The notes: generated from the sequence alone by a model not told the origin. A stretch of DNA of 64,000 bases from Massilia agrisoli (GCF_020831365.1 NZ_JAJHPV010000020.1:310001-374000), one strand, 5' to 3'; counted from the stretch's first letter, positions 1 to 7,823 are shown. Translations and numbers: made by a program.

Positions 1-1
1 C

Positions 2-1099
2 AAGATCAAGGGTGTGCTGCGCGGCCCGTGGGTGCCGCCCGAGCACGGCAAGATGCCCTACCTGTGGGTCTTCTCGCTGTCGTTCATGCTGTGGAAGTAC
101 CTCAACGTGCCCCCTGGACCGCTGGAACTGGCGCTGCTCCTGATCACGATCGTCGGGTTCATTCCGCTTTACCTGGCAAGCTTCTGGGCCAGGGGAGAGC
201 AGGCGGTGCTGTGCGTGCTGGTGACCGTGCTGATCGGCGTGCTGTGGGCGCCTTGGAACGTCGGCGCGAGCGCCTTTTTCGTGTACGCCGCAGCAATGTG
301 CGCGAGCCTGAAGCCCATCCGCGCCTACCTGCTGCTGGCCGGGGTGATGATGCTGGCCCTCGTGGTATCGCTCGCGGTGCCGGCATGGGTGCGGATGGCT
401 TTCCTGCTGCCTTCCGTTGCGGTTGGCATTCCGGTCGGAATCGCGTCGGTGATGCAGGCGGGGTTGGAGCAGTCTCGCCGGCAATTGTTGCGTAAGCAGG
501 AAGAGGTGGAGCATATGGCGACCATCGCCGAGCGTGAGCGAATTTCGCGCGACCTGCACGACCTGCTCGGGCATTCGCTGTCGCTGATCGCCCTCAAGGC
601 CGAGCTGGCCGGCAAACTGGCCGGAAACGACGACGACGGCTGCCGGACCGAGATCCGCGATATTGAAACCAGCGCCCGGCGCGCGTTGTCGGAAGTGCGC
701 GCCGCGGTCAGCGGTTACCAGCAAAGCGGCCTGGCCCATGCGCTTGCCAGTGCGCGCGCCAGCCTGGCGGCAGCCAACATTTCGCTGCGCGAAGACATCG
801 GCATGGTCGCGCTGTCCCCTGCGGCCGAGCATGTGGTGGCGCTGGCGCTGCGCGAAGCGGTGACCAACGTGGTGCGCCATGCCGGCGCGGCACATTGCAC
901 CCTGAGCCTGGCGTTGCGCGACGGTGCGATCGTGCTGAGGGTGGCGGACGACGGCAGTTCCACGCGCACCGGCATCCGCCACGGCAATGGCCTGACCGGC
1001 ATGCGCGAACGCGCGGCAACGCTGGGCGGCACGCTCGCCATCCATGTTGCCAAAGGACTGGCGCTCGAACTGCGCCTGCCGGCGCAAGGGGCCGCATGA
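2..1099 (+). CDS. Sensor histidine kinase, DesK/NarX-like (5' end outside window)
   Basis: The reading frame is open to the left edge, so the true start lies upstream; codons from base 2 read in frame into a GTG at 14. The first ~150 residues hold several hydrophobic membrane segments and no obvious periplasmic domain. A HisKA_3-type dimerisation box follows (RDLHDLLGHS, His near residue 182 counted from the GTG), then an HATPase domain with an N-box (EAVTNVVRHA, ~280) and a G-box (GNGLTGMRER, ~324). The membrane input plus HisKA_3 resembles Bacillus DesK. It overlaps the downstream response regulator by 4 bp (ATGA), so the two are a cognate pair. The signal is unknown. Confidence 0.9.
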   Translation, partial: KIKGVLRGPWVPPEHGKMPYLWVFSLSFMLWKYLNVPPGPLELALLLITIVGFIPLYLASFWARGEQAVLCVLVTVLIGVLWAPWNVGASAFFVYAAAMCASLKPIRAYLLLAGVMMLALVVSLAVPAWVRMAFLLPSVAVGIPVGIASVMQAGLEQSRRQLLRKQEEVEHMATIAERERISRDLHDLLGHSLSLIALKAELAGKLAGNDDDGCRTEIRDIETSARRALSEVRAAVSGYQQSGLAHALASARASLAAANISLREDIGMVALSPAAEHVVALALREAVTNVVRHAGAAHCTLSLALRDGAIVLRVADDGSSTRTGIRHGNGLTGMRERAATLGGTLAIHVAKGLALELRLPAQGAA

Positions 1100-1701
1100 T
1101 CCGCATCCTGATCGCCGAAGACCAGGCCCTTGTGCTGGGGGCGCTTGCCGCCTTGCTCCGGCTCGAGTCCGACATCGACGTGGTGGCGACGGCGGGCAAC
1201 GGCAGGGACGCGCTGTCCCTTTGCCAGCAGCTGGCGCCCGATATCGTGCTGACCGATATCGAGATGCCGCACATGACCGGGCTGGAACTGGCCGCCAGCC
1301 TCGCGCAGCTCAGTTCGCCATCCCGGGTCATCATTGTCACCACGTTTGCGCGCAGCGGCTACCTCAGGCGCGCGCTGGCGGCAGGCGTGCGCGGCTATTT
1401 GTTGAAAGATGCGCCTGCTGACACGCTGGCCGCTGCGATCCGCACCGTGCACGGCGGCGGCCGGGCAGTGGCGCCGGAGCTGGCGCTGGAGGGCTGGAGC
1501 GGTGGCCAGGACCCGCTCTCCGAGCGCGAGCGGCAGGTGCTGCGGCTGGCAGGCGAGGGCAGGAGCAGCGCCGAGATCGCGCGCCAGGTGCACCTGTCGG
1601 AAGGCACGGTAAGAAATTACCTGTCGGAGGCGATCAGCAAGCTCAATGCCGGCAACCGGGTCGAGGCATTCCGCCTCGCGCGCGACGCCGGCTGGTTGTA
1701 G
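1096..1701 (+). CDS. LuxR/NarL-family response regulator, DesR-like
   Basis: 201 residues. The N-terminal receiver domain has the acidic pair E8/D9, phospho-acceptor D54 (VLTDIEMP) and conserved K104 (YLLKDA). The C-terminal LuxR-type helix-turn-helix spans ~140-185 (LSERERQVLRLA ... GTVRNYLSEA). The ATG at 1096 overlaps the kinase stop codon, implying translational coupling. Output is presumably DNA binding at unknown targets; a DesKR-like role in membrane-lipid fluidity is only an analogy. Confidence 0.93.
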   Translation: MIRILIAEDQALVLGALAALLRLESDIDVVATAGNGRDALSLCQQLAPDIVLTDIEMPHMTGLELAASLAQLSSPSRVIIVTTFARSGYLRRALAAGVRGYLLKDAPADTLAAAIRTVHGGGRAVAPELALEGWSGGQDPLSERERQVLRLAGEGRSSAEIARQVHLSEGTVRNYLSEAISKLNAGNRVEAFRLARDAGWL

Positions 1702-1704
1702 CGC

Positions 1705-1755
1705 TCATCCGCCGACAGCGGAACGTAGGGCCGGATAAGCAAAGCGCATCCGCCG
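1705..1755. repeat. Intergenic dyad, CGTAGGG(C)CGGATAAG...GCATCCGCC family
   Basis: An imperfect inverted repeat between the converging response regulator and membrane-protein genes. The clearest unit is 1724-1754, in which CCGGATAAG and GCGCATCC face each other. Closely related units occur at 14700-14783, 18609-18642 and 58251-58324. It probably forms a hairpin and may act as a bidirectional terminator or a REP-like repeat; no T-run is present. Confidence 0.6.
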
Positions 1756-1756
1756 A

Positions 1757-2245
1757 TTACGTCAGCTCCGCCAACATCCATTGCAGCACCAAACTCGCGC
1801 CCAGGTAAGCCACAGCCGCGAGCAGCCCCAGCACCACCACGCTATCCCAGCCCCTGCGCGCATAGGCCGGGCCCACGGCCCTGGAATGACCAGGCAATGT
1901 CGCCCAGACCCAGGCCAGAAACACCACCCCGTTCACCCAGTCGAACAAGGGCGTATCCAAGCCCAGCCGCTGTCCGATCGCGCTGGCCAGCGCATTCCAC
2001 CCAAGCACCGCCAACCCGCCCAGGCACCAGCGCCACGCCACCGCAGCGGCTGCATCATCCCCCAGCCGCCGGTAGTTGTACATCTGCAGCCAGGCCCCGA
2101 ACGCGGGCGTGAACAGCACGCTCCACAGCACGATCCCCACCGGGCTCCACAATGGCAGCGTGCCTGCCTCGGCCACCTCAACAACCTGTTCCGATACCTG
2201 ATCTCCTTGCATCGCCGCCCCCGGATGAGAGTTTCCACTGCTCAA
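1757..2245 (-). CDS. Hypothetical multi-pass membrane protein
   Basis: 162 residues with about four predicted hydrophobic segments (around 35-55, 72-92, 104-120 and 138-158 by eye). An internal motif YNYRRLGDD follows the first membrane segment and resembles the amphipathic turn seen in small integral-membrane families. An alternative start is the internal Met at residue 12 (2212). I do not recognise the family. It stands alone between the two-component system and nudK. Confidence 0.65.
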   Translation of the reverse strand: MSSGNSHPGAAMQGDQVSEQVVEVAEAGTLPLWSPVGIVLWSVLFTPAFGAWLQMYNYRRLGDDAAAAVAWRWCLGGLAVLGWNALASAIGQRLGLDTPLFDWVNGVVFLAWVWATLPGHSRAVGPAYARRGWDSVVVLGLLAAVAYLGASLVLQWMLAELT

Positions 2246-2281
2246 CTCTCGCTCATCCGCGCGCGGCGGTGTTGATCCGGC

Positions 2282-2893
2282 TTACCGCGCCTCGCTTCCT
2301 TGCTCACCGTCAATCTGAATGTGGCGCAACTGCAGGTACTGCAGCAGGATCACCGTCTTCGCGTCGACAATCTCACCGCGCGCCACCATTGCCAGCGCTT
2401 CATCGAACGCCAGCTCGACAACTTCGATGTCTTCGCCTTCCTCGTCCAGCCCGCCACCGTCGCCGACCCGCTTGCCGGGATCATATTCACCGATGAACAA
2501 GTGGACGCGCTCGGTCACCGAAGCCGGGCTCATGAACAGCTCCAGCACCTTTTCGAGGTTCTCGGCGCGGTAGCCGGTTTCTTCCTCGACTTCCGCGCGC
2601 ACCCGCTTTTCCGGCGGCTCGCCATCGAGCATGCCGGCCGGGGTTTCGATCATGAAGCCGTCATGCTTGTTCAGGTAGGCGGGCACGCGGAACTGGCGCG
2701 TCATCAGCACTGTCCGGTTCTTCTTGTTGTAGAGCAGGGCGGTCACGCCATTGCCGCCGACATAGGCCTCGCGTTCCTGTTTCTGCCAGCGCCCGTCGGT
2801 ACGGCGCAGCTCGTAGGTAATCTTCTTTAGCGTATAAAAATTATCGGAGAGGATTTCCTCCCCGGTGATGCGTACTCTTTCGTTCTCCATCAA
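2282..2893 (-). CDS. nudK: NUDIX hydrolase, NudK-like (GDP-mannose / ADP-sugar pyrophosphatase)
   Basis: 203 residues. The sequence follows E. coli NudK closely along its length: ILSDNFYTLKKITYELRR near the start, RQFRVPAYLN in the middle, FMSPASVTERVHLFIGEY and GEIVDAKTVILLQYLQ at the end. The Nudix box is visible as GMLDGEPPEKR...EVEEETGY, with the catalytic EExxG core intact. NudK-type enzymes hydrolyse nucleotide-diphosphate sugars such as GDP-mannose; exact specificity cannot be read from the sequence. The tandem Met-Met start leaves a one-codon ambiguity. Confidence 0.92.
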   Translation of the reverse strand: MMENERVRITGEEILSDNFYTLKKITYELRRTDGRWQKQEREAYVGGNGVTALLYNKKNRTVLMTRQFRVPAYLNKHDGFMIETPAGMLDGEPPEKRVRAEVEEETGYRAENLEKVLELFMSPASVTERVHLFIGEYDPGKRVGDGGGLDEEGEDIEVVELAFDEALAMVARGEIVDAKTVILLQYLQLRHIQIDGEQGSEAR

Positions 2894-2906
2894 TCGCTCC
2901 TGTCAA

Positions 2907-2954
2907 TAAAAAAGGACGCCGCGCCCCGCGAATCATCGCGGCAGCGGGGCGTCC
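2907..2954 (-). terminator. Rho-independent terminator of the OmpA-like gene
   Basis: On the minus strand a GC-rich stem (GGACGCCCCGC ... GGCGTCC) is followed directly by a run of six T's. It lies just after the stop of the OmpA-like lipoprotein gene. Confidence 0.8.
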
Positions 2955-2989
2955 CCGGCAGCCTGGTCCCGCGAACGGGCGACTGCTAT

Positions 2990-3652
2990 TTAACCGCGTT
3001 CAGCAACGTAGATTTCAACGCGGCGGTTGCGTGCACGGCCGCTCGCGTCGTCGTTCGATGCAATCGGCTCGCGCTCGCCGCGGCCTTCGATGGCAATGCG
3101 GTTCGACGCTACGCCGCGCTGGGCCAGGTAGTTGCGGGTATTGGCCGCGCGGTCGACCGACAGCGGCTGGTTGACGCTGTCGTCGCCGACGCTGTCGGTG
3201 TGGCCGATGATGGTCACGCTAGCCGCCGGGTTCTCGTTCAGCGTCTGCGCGAAGCGTTCCAGCACAGGGCGGAAGTTCGCCTTGATGTCCGAACGGCCGG
3301 TGTCGAACGACACGTCGGCCGGGATCTCCAGCTTCAGGCGGTTATCCTGGGTCTGGGTGACTTGCACGCCGGTGCCGCGGGTTGCCTGCTCCATGGCCTG
3401 CTTCTGCTTTTCCATGCGGTTCGACCAGATGTTGCCGATCAGCGCGCCAGCTGCGCCGCCGATGACGGCGCCCTTGGCTGCGCGCTCGCCGCCGCCACCG
3501 CCGGTAGTGCCGCCCAGCAGTGCGCCGATGCCTGCGCCAACGCCGGCGCCGGTTGCGGTGCCGCGCTGGGTAGCGGACATGTCAGCACAGCCGGACGCGG
3601 CCAGTGCGATAACGGTTGCTGCGATGATCGACTTGTTCATAATTTTTCTCAT
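2990..3652 (-). CDS. OmpA-family lipoprotein with glycine zipper
   Basis: 220 residues from the ATG at 3652, chosen because AAGGAG lies 7 nt upstream; an ATG four codons later is the alternative. A lipoprotein signal (AALAASGC lipobox) leads into a glycine-zipper segment (GAGVGAGIGALLGGTTGG ... GGAAGALIGN, ~35-75). An OmpA C-terminal peptidoglycan-binding domain follows (IIGHTDSVGDD ... SNRIAIEGRGEREP ... RNRRVEI). This YiaD-like architecture points to an outer-membrane lipoprotein tethering the membrane to the cell wall. No palindrome of the local regulon is seen directly upstream; it may be read from the preceding small gene. Confidence 0.92.
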   Translation of the reverse strand: MRKIMNKSIIAATVIALAASGCADMSATQRGTATGAGVGAGIGALLGGTTGGGGGERAAKGAVIGGAAGALIGNIWSNRMEKQKQAMEQATRGTGVQVTQTQDNRLKLEIPADVSFDTGRSDIKANFRPVLERFAQTLNENPAASVTIIGHTDSVGDDSVNQPLSVDRAANTRNYLAQRGVASNRIAIEGRGEREPIASNDDASGRARNRRVEIYVAERG

Positions 3653-3673
3653 GTGGGTGCTCCTTAAATTTTT

Positions 3674-3726
3674 GATCCGTTTCGCTGTCACACCAGGCTA
3701 CGCCGGGCACGACCGCGAAACGGATC
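3674..3726 (-). promoter_or_regulatory. Long-range inverted repeat in the 5' region of the OmpA-like gene
   Basis: Two perfect 11-bp arms (3674-3684, GATCCGTTTCG, and 3716-3726, CGAAACGGATC) are separated by 31 nt. On the minus strand the hairpin ends about 22 nt before the start codon of the OmpA-like gene and is followed by AAAAATTT and the Shine-Dalgarno sequence, not by a T-run. It could be an mRNA-stabilising or regulatory leader structure. Confidence 0.5.
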
Positions 3727-3765
3727 TTATCAAACATTAAACATTGTCTGAGGCCTTAATTGTTA

Positions 3766-3912
3766 CTAAATGCCTCGGCCGGTGATCAGGCGTACCAGGA
3801 TCATGATGACCGCGACGACCAGCAGGATGTGGATGAAACCGCCCACGGTGTAGGAAGTGACCAGGCCCAGGAGCCACAGGATCAGGAGAATGACAGCGAT
3901 TGTATAGAGCAT
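3766..3912 (-). CDS. 48-residue two-helix membrane protein, lmo0937/DUF-type
   Basis: A micro-protein beginning MLYTIAVILLILWLLGLV and ending VRLITGRGI, with two hydrophobic helices joined by a short TSYTVGGF turn. This is the typical form of the lmo0937-family membrane proteins that are abundant in soil betaproteobacteria. GAGG lies 8 nt before the ATG. The palindrome at 3988-4001 lies 76 nt upstream with a CATACT -10 candidate, so it is probably transcribed from its own promoter. Confidence 0.85.
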   Translation of the reverse strand: MLYTIAVILLILWLLGLVTSYTVGGFIHILLVVAVIMILVRLITGRGI

Positions 3913-3987
3913 GATTTAGTCCTCGGTGATGTTTTAGAAGACCCGTAGGCCGTGACTTCAGTATGCTCAGGGGTGTATTTGCGCTCT

Positions 3988-4001
3988 GTTCGGTGCCGTA
4001 C
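3988..4001 (-). promoter_or_regulatory. GTTCG-N4-CGTAC palindrome, candidate Crp/Fnr-type operator (site 1)
   Basis: A 5-4-5 palindrome located 76 nt before the 48-residue membrane-protein gene. The minus-strand hexamer CATACT (3960-3965) is centred 32 nt from the site centre, as expected for an activator site near -41.5. Confidence 0.55.
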
Positions 4002-4002
4002 A

Positions 4003-4230
4003 CTAAGCACAAGTTTTTTGTTCATTGCGCAACCCCGGCACCCATCCCATCAACCCCAACAGGCCGACCAGGCCGATCAGGCAAGTCAGCAGGCCGCCGG
4101 CGATCAGGAAGACCACGTCTTGCGGCTGCATGTCGCCGGACTGCGCTTCCGGCGGCCCCGCCATCGTCAGCCCGAATACGGTGACGATAATTCCCCAAAC
4201 GATGATGCCAATCCATGCAAGGCTGTTCAT
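4003..4230 (-). CDS. Small two-helix membrane protein, hypothetical
   Basis: 75 residues from the ATG at 4230, preceded by AGGGG; an in-frame ATG five codons upstream lacks a ribosome site. Hydrophobic helices lie at ~3-24 (LAWIGIIVWGIIVTVFGLTM) and ~40-65 (VVFLIAGGLLTCLIGLVGLLG), joined by a polar loop. I recognise no family. It has a palindrome 84 nt upstream (4314-4327), which places it with the envelope/stress genes around it. Confidence 0.7.
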   Translation of the reverse strand: MNSLAWIGIIVWGIIVTVFGLTMAGPPEAQSGDMQPQDVVFLIAGGLLTCLIGLVGLLGLMGWVPGLRNEQKTCA

Positions 4231-4313
4231 ATAAGCACCCCTCATTCATTTTATGTGTCGCCGGATTTGTTTCCAACGTGAATCTAGTTTGCTCGTAGCT
4301 CAACAGTACTTCC

Positions 4314-4327
4314 GTGCGGTGGCTCAC
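4314..4327 (-). promoter_or_regulatory. GTGCG-N4-CTCAC palindrome, candidate operator (site 2)
   Basis: A 5-4-5 site with one mismatch in the right arm, 84 nt upstream of the 75-residue membrane-protein gene. The hexamer at the class II position (CAAACT, 4286-4291) is a weak -10, so this is one of the poorer members. Confidence 0.4.
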
Positions 4328-4344
4328 ATTGCACAAATGAAAAG

Positions 4345-4384
4345 ACAACGCCCCGGGGCAAGCAGCCGCGGGGCGTTGTTTTTT
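4345..4384. terminator. Strong hairpin after the glycine-zipper gene
   Basis: Ten-bp stem arms ACAACGCCCC / GGGGCGTTGT with a 15-nt loop. Six T's follow on the plus strand and CTTTTC on the minus strand. It ends the minus-strand gene at 4414. Confidence 0.75.
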
Positions 4385-4413
4385 GGAGGAAAGGCGGCGT
4401 TTGCCGCCGTGGT

Positions 4414-5112
4414 TCAGGCTACCGAGCGCAGCGATCCGTTGACCACTTTGACGCGCTGTCCGGTGCGCCACTGCGGCTGGGTGTCCTGGCGGAAGGTGCG
4501 CGCCGTGCCGTCATCAAGGCGGACCTTGATTTCGTAGCTGGTGGTGGCGCGCGTGTTGCCTTCGACCTGGTTGCCGACCACTGCACCGCCGACCGCGCCG
4601 GCGACGGTGGCGAGCTTCTTGCCGCTGCCGTCGCCGATCTGGCTGCCCAGCAGGCCACCCAGTACCGCGCCGCCCGCCGCGCCAAGGCCGCTGCCTTCGG
4701 CGCGCTGGGTGATGGTGCGGATCGACTCGACGTTGCCGCAGTTGGAGCACCACGCTTTGGCCGACGCTACCTTGGCTGGGGCGCGCTTGACCGGCTCTTC
4801 ATAGCGGTCTTCGCGCGGTGCGGTCTCGGCATAGCGTTTCGGCTCGGCGTACTTGCTGGAAGGCTCGTCGCGCAGGTCGATGCCGGCCGGGGCCAGTTGC
4901 GATGCGCCGACCGGCGCCATCTGGGCCGACAAGGCCAGGCGGTCGGCCTCGGTCAGGTCGCCGCGCGGCGTGGTGCTGCCGACCGACGAGGGAATCCAGC
5001 CCATGATCGCGGCCGTGCCTGCCAGGCAGAACAGGATGACGGCGAGGGCGGCCAGGATCAGCATCGGGTGCATGCCGGGACGTTTATAGGTGCTGTGGAG
5101 GGGAGTGTTCAT
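4414..5112 (-). CDS. Glycine zipper 2TM domain protein, membrane-anchored
   Basis: 232 residues. An N-terminal membrane helix (~15-40, MLILAALAVILFCLAGTAAI) is followed by a disordered polar region (~45-125), then a glycine-zipper 2TM segment (GLGAAGGAVLGGLLGSQIG ... GAVGGAVVGNQVEGN, ~140-175). A conserved SlyB/YMGG-type tail ends RTGQRVKVVNGSLRSVA. The zipper contains one unusual Cys pair just upstream (WCSNCGNVES). It is probably an envelope protein of SlyB-like type with an inner-membrane anchor. A palindrome lies 120 nt upstream in the gap shared with the Crp/Fnr gene. Confidence 0.85.
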   Translation of the reverse strand: MNTPLHSTYKRPGMHPMLILAALAVILFCLAGTAAIMGWIPSSVGSTTPRGDLTEADRLALSAQMAPVGASQLAPAGIDLRDEPSSKYAEPKRYAETAPREDRYEEPVKRAPAKVASAKAWCSNCGNVESIRTITQRAEGSGLGAAGGAVLGGLLGSQIGDGSGKKLATVAGAVGGAVVGNQVEGNTRATTSYEIKVRLDDGTARTFRQDTQPQWRTGQRVKVVNGSLRSVA

Positions 5113-5231
5113 GGTGGGATCCTTTTTGTCGTACTTGCTGTTTTTTTTAACCGGCCATTTCCGGTGTCAGACAGGCCCAGCACATGGTCCATCCGATGCG
5201 GCCATTCTCCCTATGTAGTACCGGCGCTTCC

Positions 5232-5245
5232 GTGCGTCACCGTAC
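5232..5245. promoter_or_regulatory. GTGCG-N4-CGTAC palindrome between the glycine-zipper gene and the Crp/Fnr gene (site 3)
   Basis: It lies in the divergent gap 120 nt from the leftward and 141 nt from the rightward start codon. The leftward -10 candidate GAGAAT (5204-5209) is centred 32 nt away; TACGCT (5268-5273) is a weaker rightward counterpart. The position suggests autoregulation of the Crp/Fnr regulator. Confidence 0.55.
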
Positions 5246-5385
5246 ATACCTTTACTATTATTGCCGCTACGCTGATTGAAATTGTTTGCAAATGTAAGCT
5301 CTACTACAGGCAAGCTCCATTCATGTATGTTTGTAACCGGTCCTGAATTATGTTTGAACACACCCATCGCGTTCGGGAGGGGCCG

Positions 5386-6117
5386 ATGAAGGCAGGCGCC
5401 TCTCCCGACTTAGCGCAGCAGAACGGCAACAAGCTACTGGCAGCGCTGCCGGAGGATGACTTTGCGCGCCTGGTCCCCATGCTGGAACCCGTACAAATCG
5501 AAGTGGGCGCCGTATTGTGCGAGCCGTCCGAACCACTGCAGCACATCTATTTTCCGCACGACAGCCTGATTTCATTGCTCGGCGTGGCGGAAGGGCGCAT
5601 GACGCTTGAGGTGGGCCTGGTGGGCAGGGAGGGAATGCTGGGCGCGACAGTCGCGCTGGGCCATGACCTGCCGCAGGTGCGCGCGATCGTCCAGCGCGCC
5701 GGCAGCGCCAGCCGCATGGACAGTGCCGAGTTCCGCACGGAGTTCGCGCATAATCCTTCGCTGCAGCGGGTGCTTTACCGCTACACCGACACCTTGCTGG
5801 CGCAGGCGATCCAGATTGCCGTGTGCAGCCGCTTCCACGTGCTCGAAGCGCGGCTGGCCCGGTCGTTGCTGGTCACGCGCGACAGGCTGCAGTCGGATAA
5901 GTTCCACCTTACCCACGAGTTTCTCGCGCATGCCCTGGGCGTGCGGCGCGTTGGCGTGACCAAGGCAGCCAGCGCCTTGCAGCAGCAGGGGCTGATTATT
6001 TACAGCCGCGGCAATATCGAGATCCTCGACGTGCCCGGCCTGACCGCGGCCTCCTGCAAATGCTACGAGATCGTCAAGGACGCGGGCGAGGAAGCGCTGT
6101 CGACTGCCTTCGTCTAG
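5386..6117 (+). CDS. Crp/Fnr-family transcriptional regulator
   Basis: 243 residues from the ATG at 5386, chosen because GGGAGG lies just upstream; an earlier in-frame ATG (5350) has none. The cyclic-nucleotide-type sensor domain covers ~15-135 (PLQHIYFPHDSLISLLGVAEG, VGLVGREGMLGATVAL). A Crp-type winged helix follows (~155-215), with HEFLAHALGVRRVGVTKAAS as turn and recognition helix. The E-x-x-S-R set that reads TTGAT in FNR is replaced by RRVGVTK, and no N-terminal Cys cluster for an iron-sulphur centre is present, so both effector and half-site should differ from FNR. It is embedded in the gene block carrying the GTGCG-N4-CGCAC sites, one of them upstream of this gene. Confidence 0.92.
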   Translation: MKAGASPDLAQQNGNKLLAALPEDDFARLVPMLEPVQIEVGAVLCEPSEPLQHIYFPHDSLISLLGVAEGRMTLEVGLVGREGMLGATVALGHDLPQVRAIVQRAGSASRMDSAEFRTEFAHNPSLQRVLYRYTDTLLAQAIQIAVCSRFHVLEARLARSLLVTRDRLQSDKFHLTHEFLAHALGVRRVGVTKAASALQQQGLIIYSRGNIEILDVPGLTAASCKCYEIVKDAGEEALSTAFV

Positions 6118-6299
6118 CGCCTGGTGTGGCGCGCGTGCAAGCAGCATAAGCCGCGCCGCCGCATCCAGGCAGGCAGGGCTGCCGCATTCCAGTCGCCTGA
6201 TCTTGCACACTGTCCCGGTATCTTGCCGTTTGTCGCGTTTGCCACCGACATGCTTTCCTTTCCTGCAATGATAGGTTTTTCATTGATGAAGGAAAGCAC

Positions 6300-7175
6300 G
6301 TGTCCGATCCAGTCTGCAATGACCTCACTCGCCAGCGCACCCCGCGCCTGGTGCTTCCCCTGTTGCTTGCGACGGCGGGGCTGCTTGCCAGCGCTACGGC
6401 ATGGGCCGCGGCGGACCAGGCGCGCATCGACCTCATCGAGGGGCGCAAAGTGGAGTCGGTGACGATCAGGCACCCGGCGTCGAAGGTGGTGGTCGTGTTC
6501 GAGAGCGGCTTGCGTGGCACGCTCGACAAATGGGACAAGGTACTCGACGCCGTCAGCCCGGACGCCACGGTATTCGCCTACAACCGGCCGGGCTATGCGA
6601 ACAGCGAAGCGAGCGATGCCCCACGCGACGGCGAGACCATTGTCCGGCAGCTGCGCCAGGTCCTCAAGCATAAAGGGCTGGCGCCTCCCTATGTCCTGGT
6701 AGGCCATTCGCTCGGCGGGCTGTATGTGCAGCTGTTCGCCAGGCGGTATCCGGATGAAGTTGCAGGCATCGTTCTCGTCGATGGCCTGTTGCCGCGCATG
6801 GTGAAGAAACCCGAGGAGTTTCCATTCACCACGCGCCTGGCAAAACGGGTGCTGTTGTCGAACGCGGTCGGGCGCGAGGTGGATGGCATTTACGACACAG
6901 GCGAAAAGATCCTGGCGTTGCCGGGAATCGACGATAAGCCGATGATCAGGCTCATCAACGTGCCGAAGTCCGCCACCGCGATCCCGGTGGATTTCGGCGC
7001 TTTTCACCGCGATGCGGACACGGTGGCTTTTGTGCGCGGACTGTATCCGAACGCCAAGAAGGTGATTGTCGATTCGGATCACCAGATGCAAACTGCCCAC
7101 CCCGAAGCAGTGAGCAAGGCCATTCGCGAGCTGATTGCCCGCCAGGCGGGGCAGGCGGCAAGCGCGGCGCGCTAG
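6300..7175 (+). CDS. Alpha/beta hydrolase, secreted
   Basis: 291 residues. The GTG at 6300 is taken as start because AAGGA lies six nt upstream. A signal peptide (LVLPLLLATAGLLASATAWAA) is followed by an alpha/beta-hydrolase fold: nucleophile elbow GHSLGG (Ser ~137), acid candidate in the LVDG segment (~154), and a C-terminal His candidate in DSDHQMQ (~261). Substrate is unknown; periplasmic or extracellular esterase or lipase activity is likely. It has no operon partners. Confidence 0.85.
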   Translation: MSDPVCNDLTRQRTPRLVLPLLLATAGLLASATAWAAADQARIDLIEGRKVESVTIRHPASKVVVVFESGLRGTLDKWDKVLDAVSPDATVFAYNRPGYANSEASDAPRDGETIVRQLRQVLKHKGLAPPYVLVGHSLGGLYVQLFARRYPDEVAGIVLVDGLLPRMVKKPEEFPFTTRLAKRVLLSNAVGREVDGIYDTGEKILALPGIDDKPMIRLINVPKSATAIPVDFGAFHRDADTVAFVRGLYPNAKKVIVDSDHQMQTAHPEAVSKAIRELIARQAGQAASAAR

Positions 7176-7221
7176 CGGCTCGAACGCCGCCGTTTTGCAC
7201 GCAAGGATGACCGCCATGAAA

Positions 7222-7247
7222 AACGCCCCGTCGAGGCGGGGCGTTCT
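7222..7247. terminator. Bidirectional terminator between hydrolase and OsmB-like gene
   Basis: Nine-bp perfect stem AACGCCCCG / CGGGGCGTT with a six-nt loop between converging genes. It is flanked by an A-run on the left and TTCTTCT on the right. Confidence 0.75.
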
Positions 7248-7267
7248 TCTGCAAGCAAGCTAACAGG

Positions 7268-7489
7268 TCACTTCGGTGGCTTGACCTGGTTGCCGATCAC
7301 GCCGCCGACTGCTGCGCCGCCAACCGTGCCGGCAGTGCTGCCGCCGGTCAGTACGCCGCCGATCACTGCGCCGGCGCCAGCGCCGATCGCGGTGTTCTTG
7401 TCTTGCGCCGACATGCTGGAGCAACCGCCCAGGCCGAGGGCGACGGTGACCAGTGCTGCGGTTGCTGCGAGGTGTTTAATGGATTTCAT
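7268..7489 (-). CDS. OsmB-like glycine-zipper lipoprotein
   Basis: 73 residues. The lipoprotein signal has lipobox LGLGGC, then two glycine-zipper stretches (GAGAGAVIGGVLTGG and GGAAVGGVIGNQV) typical of osmotically inducible lipoprotein B-type small proteins. It follows the BON-domain gene by 22 nt and is probably co-transcribed with it from the promoter marked by the palindrome at 7920-7933. Confidence 0.85.
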   Translation of the reverse strand: MKSIKHLAATAALVTVALGLGGCSSMSAQDKNTAIGAGAGAVIGGVLTGGSTAGTVGGAAVGGVIGNQVKPPK

Positions 7490-7511
7490 AATGGGTCCTC
7501 CTTAGTTGGTT

Positions 7512-7823
7512 TTATTTCAGGCGGATGTCATTCTTGACCGACTTCACACCCTTGACACTGCGCGCGACCGACGATGCGGTTGCCACGCTGTCCGCCGAGG
7601 ACACAAAGCCGCTCAGCTGCACCACGCCCTTGAACGTCTCGACATTGATTTCGGAGACTTTCAGGGTAGGTTCGTTCAGGATCGCCGCTTTTACACCAGC
7701 GGTGATCGCGGTATCGTCAATGTATTCGCCCACGCTTTCCTGCCTGGCGCTGGAGGCGCAGCCGACGACCTGGGTCAGCATCAGGGCGGCCAGCAGGGTC
7801 GCGGCAAACTTCAGGTTTTTCAT
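7512..7823 (-). CDS. BON-domain lipoprotein (OsmY-like)
   Basis: 103 residues. Lipobox VVGC is followed by one BON domain (~30-100: VGEYIDDTAITAGVKAAIL ... INVETFKGVVQLSGFV ... VKGVKSVKNDIRLK). BON proteins of the OsmY/DolP group associate with membranes and phospholipids in the periplasm under stress. It is a clear paralogue of the product at 16927-17241. It is first gene of a two-gene unit with the OsmB-like lipoprotein. Confidence 0.9.
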   Translation of the reverse strand: MKNLKFAATLLAALMLTQVVGCASSARQESVGEYIDDTAITAGVKAAILNEPTLKVSEINVETFKGVVQLSGFVSSADSVATASSVARSVKGVKSVKNDIRLK

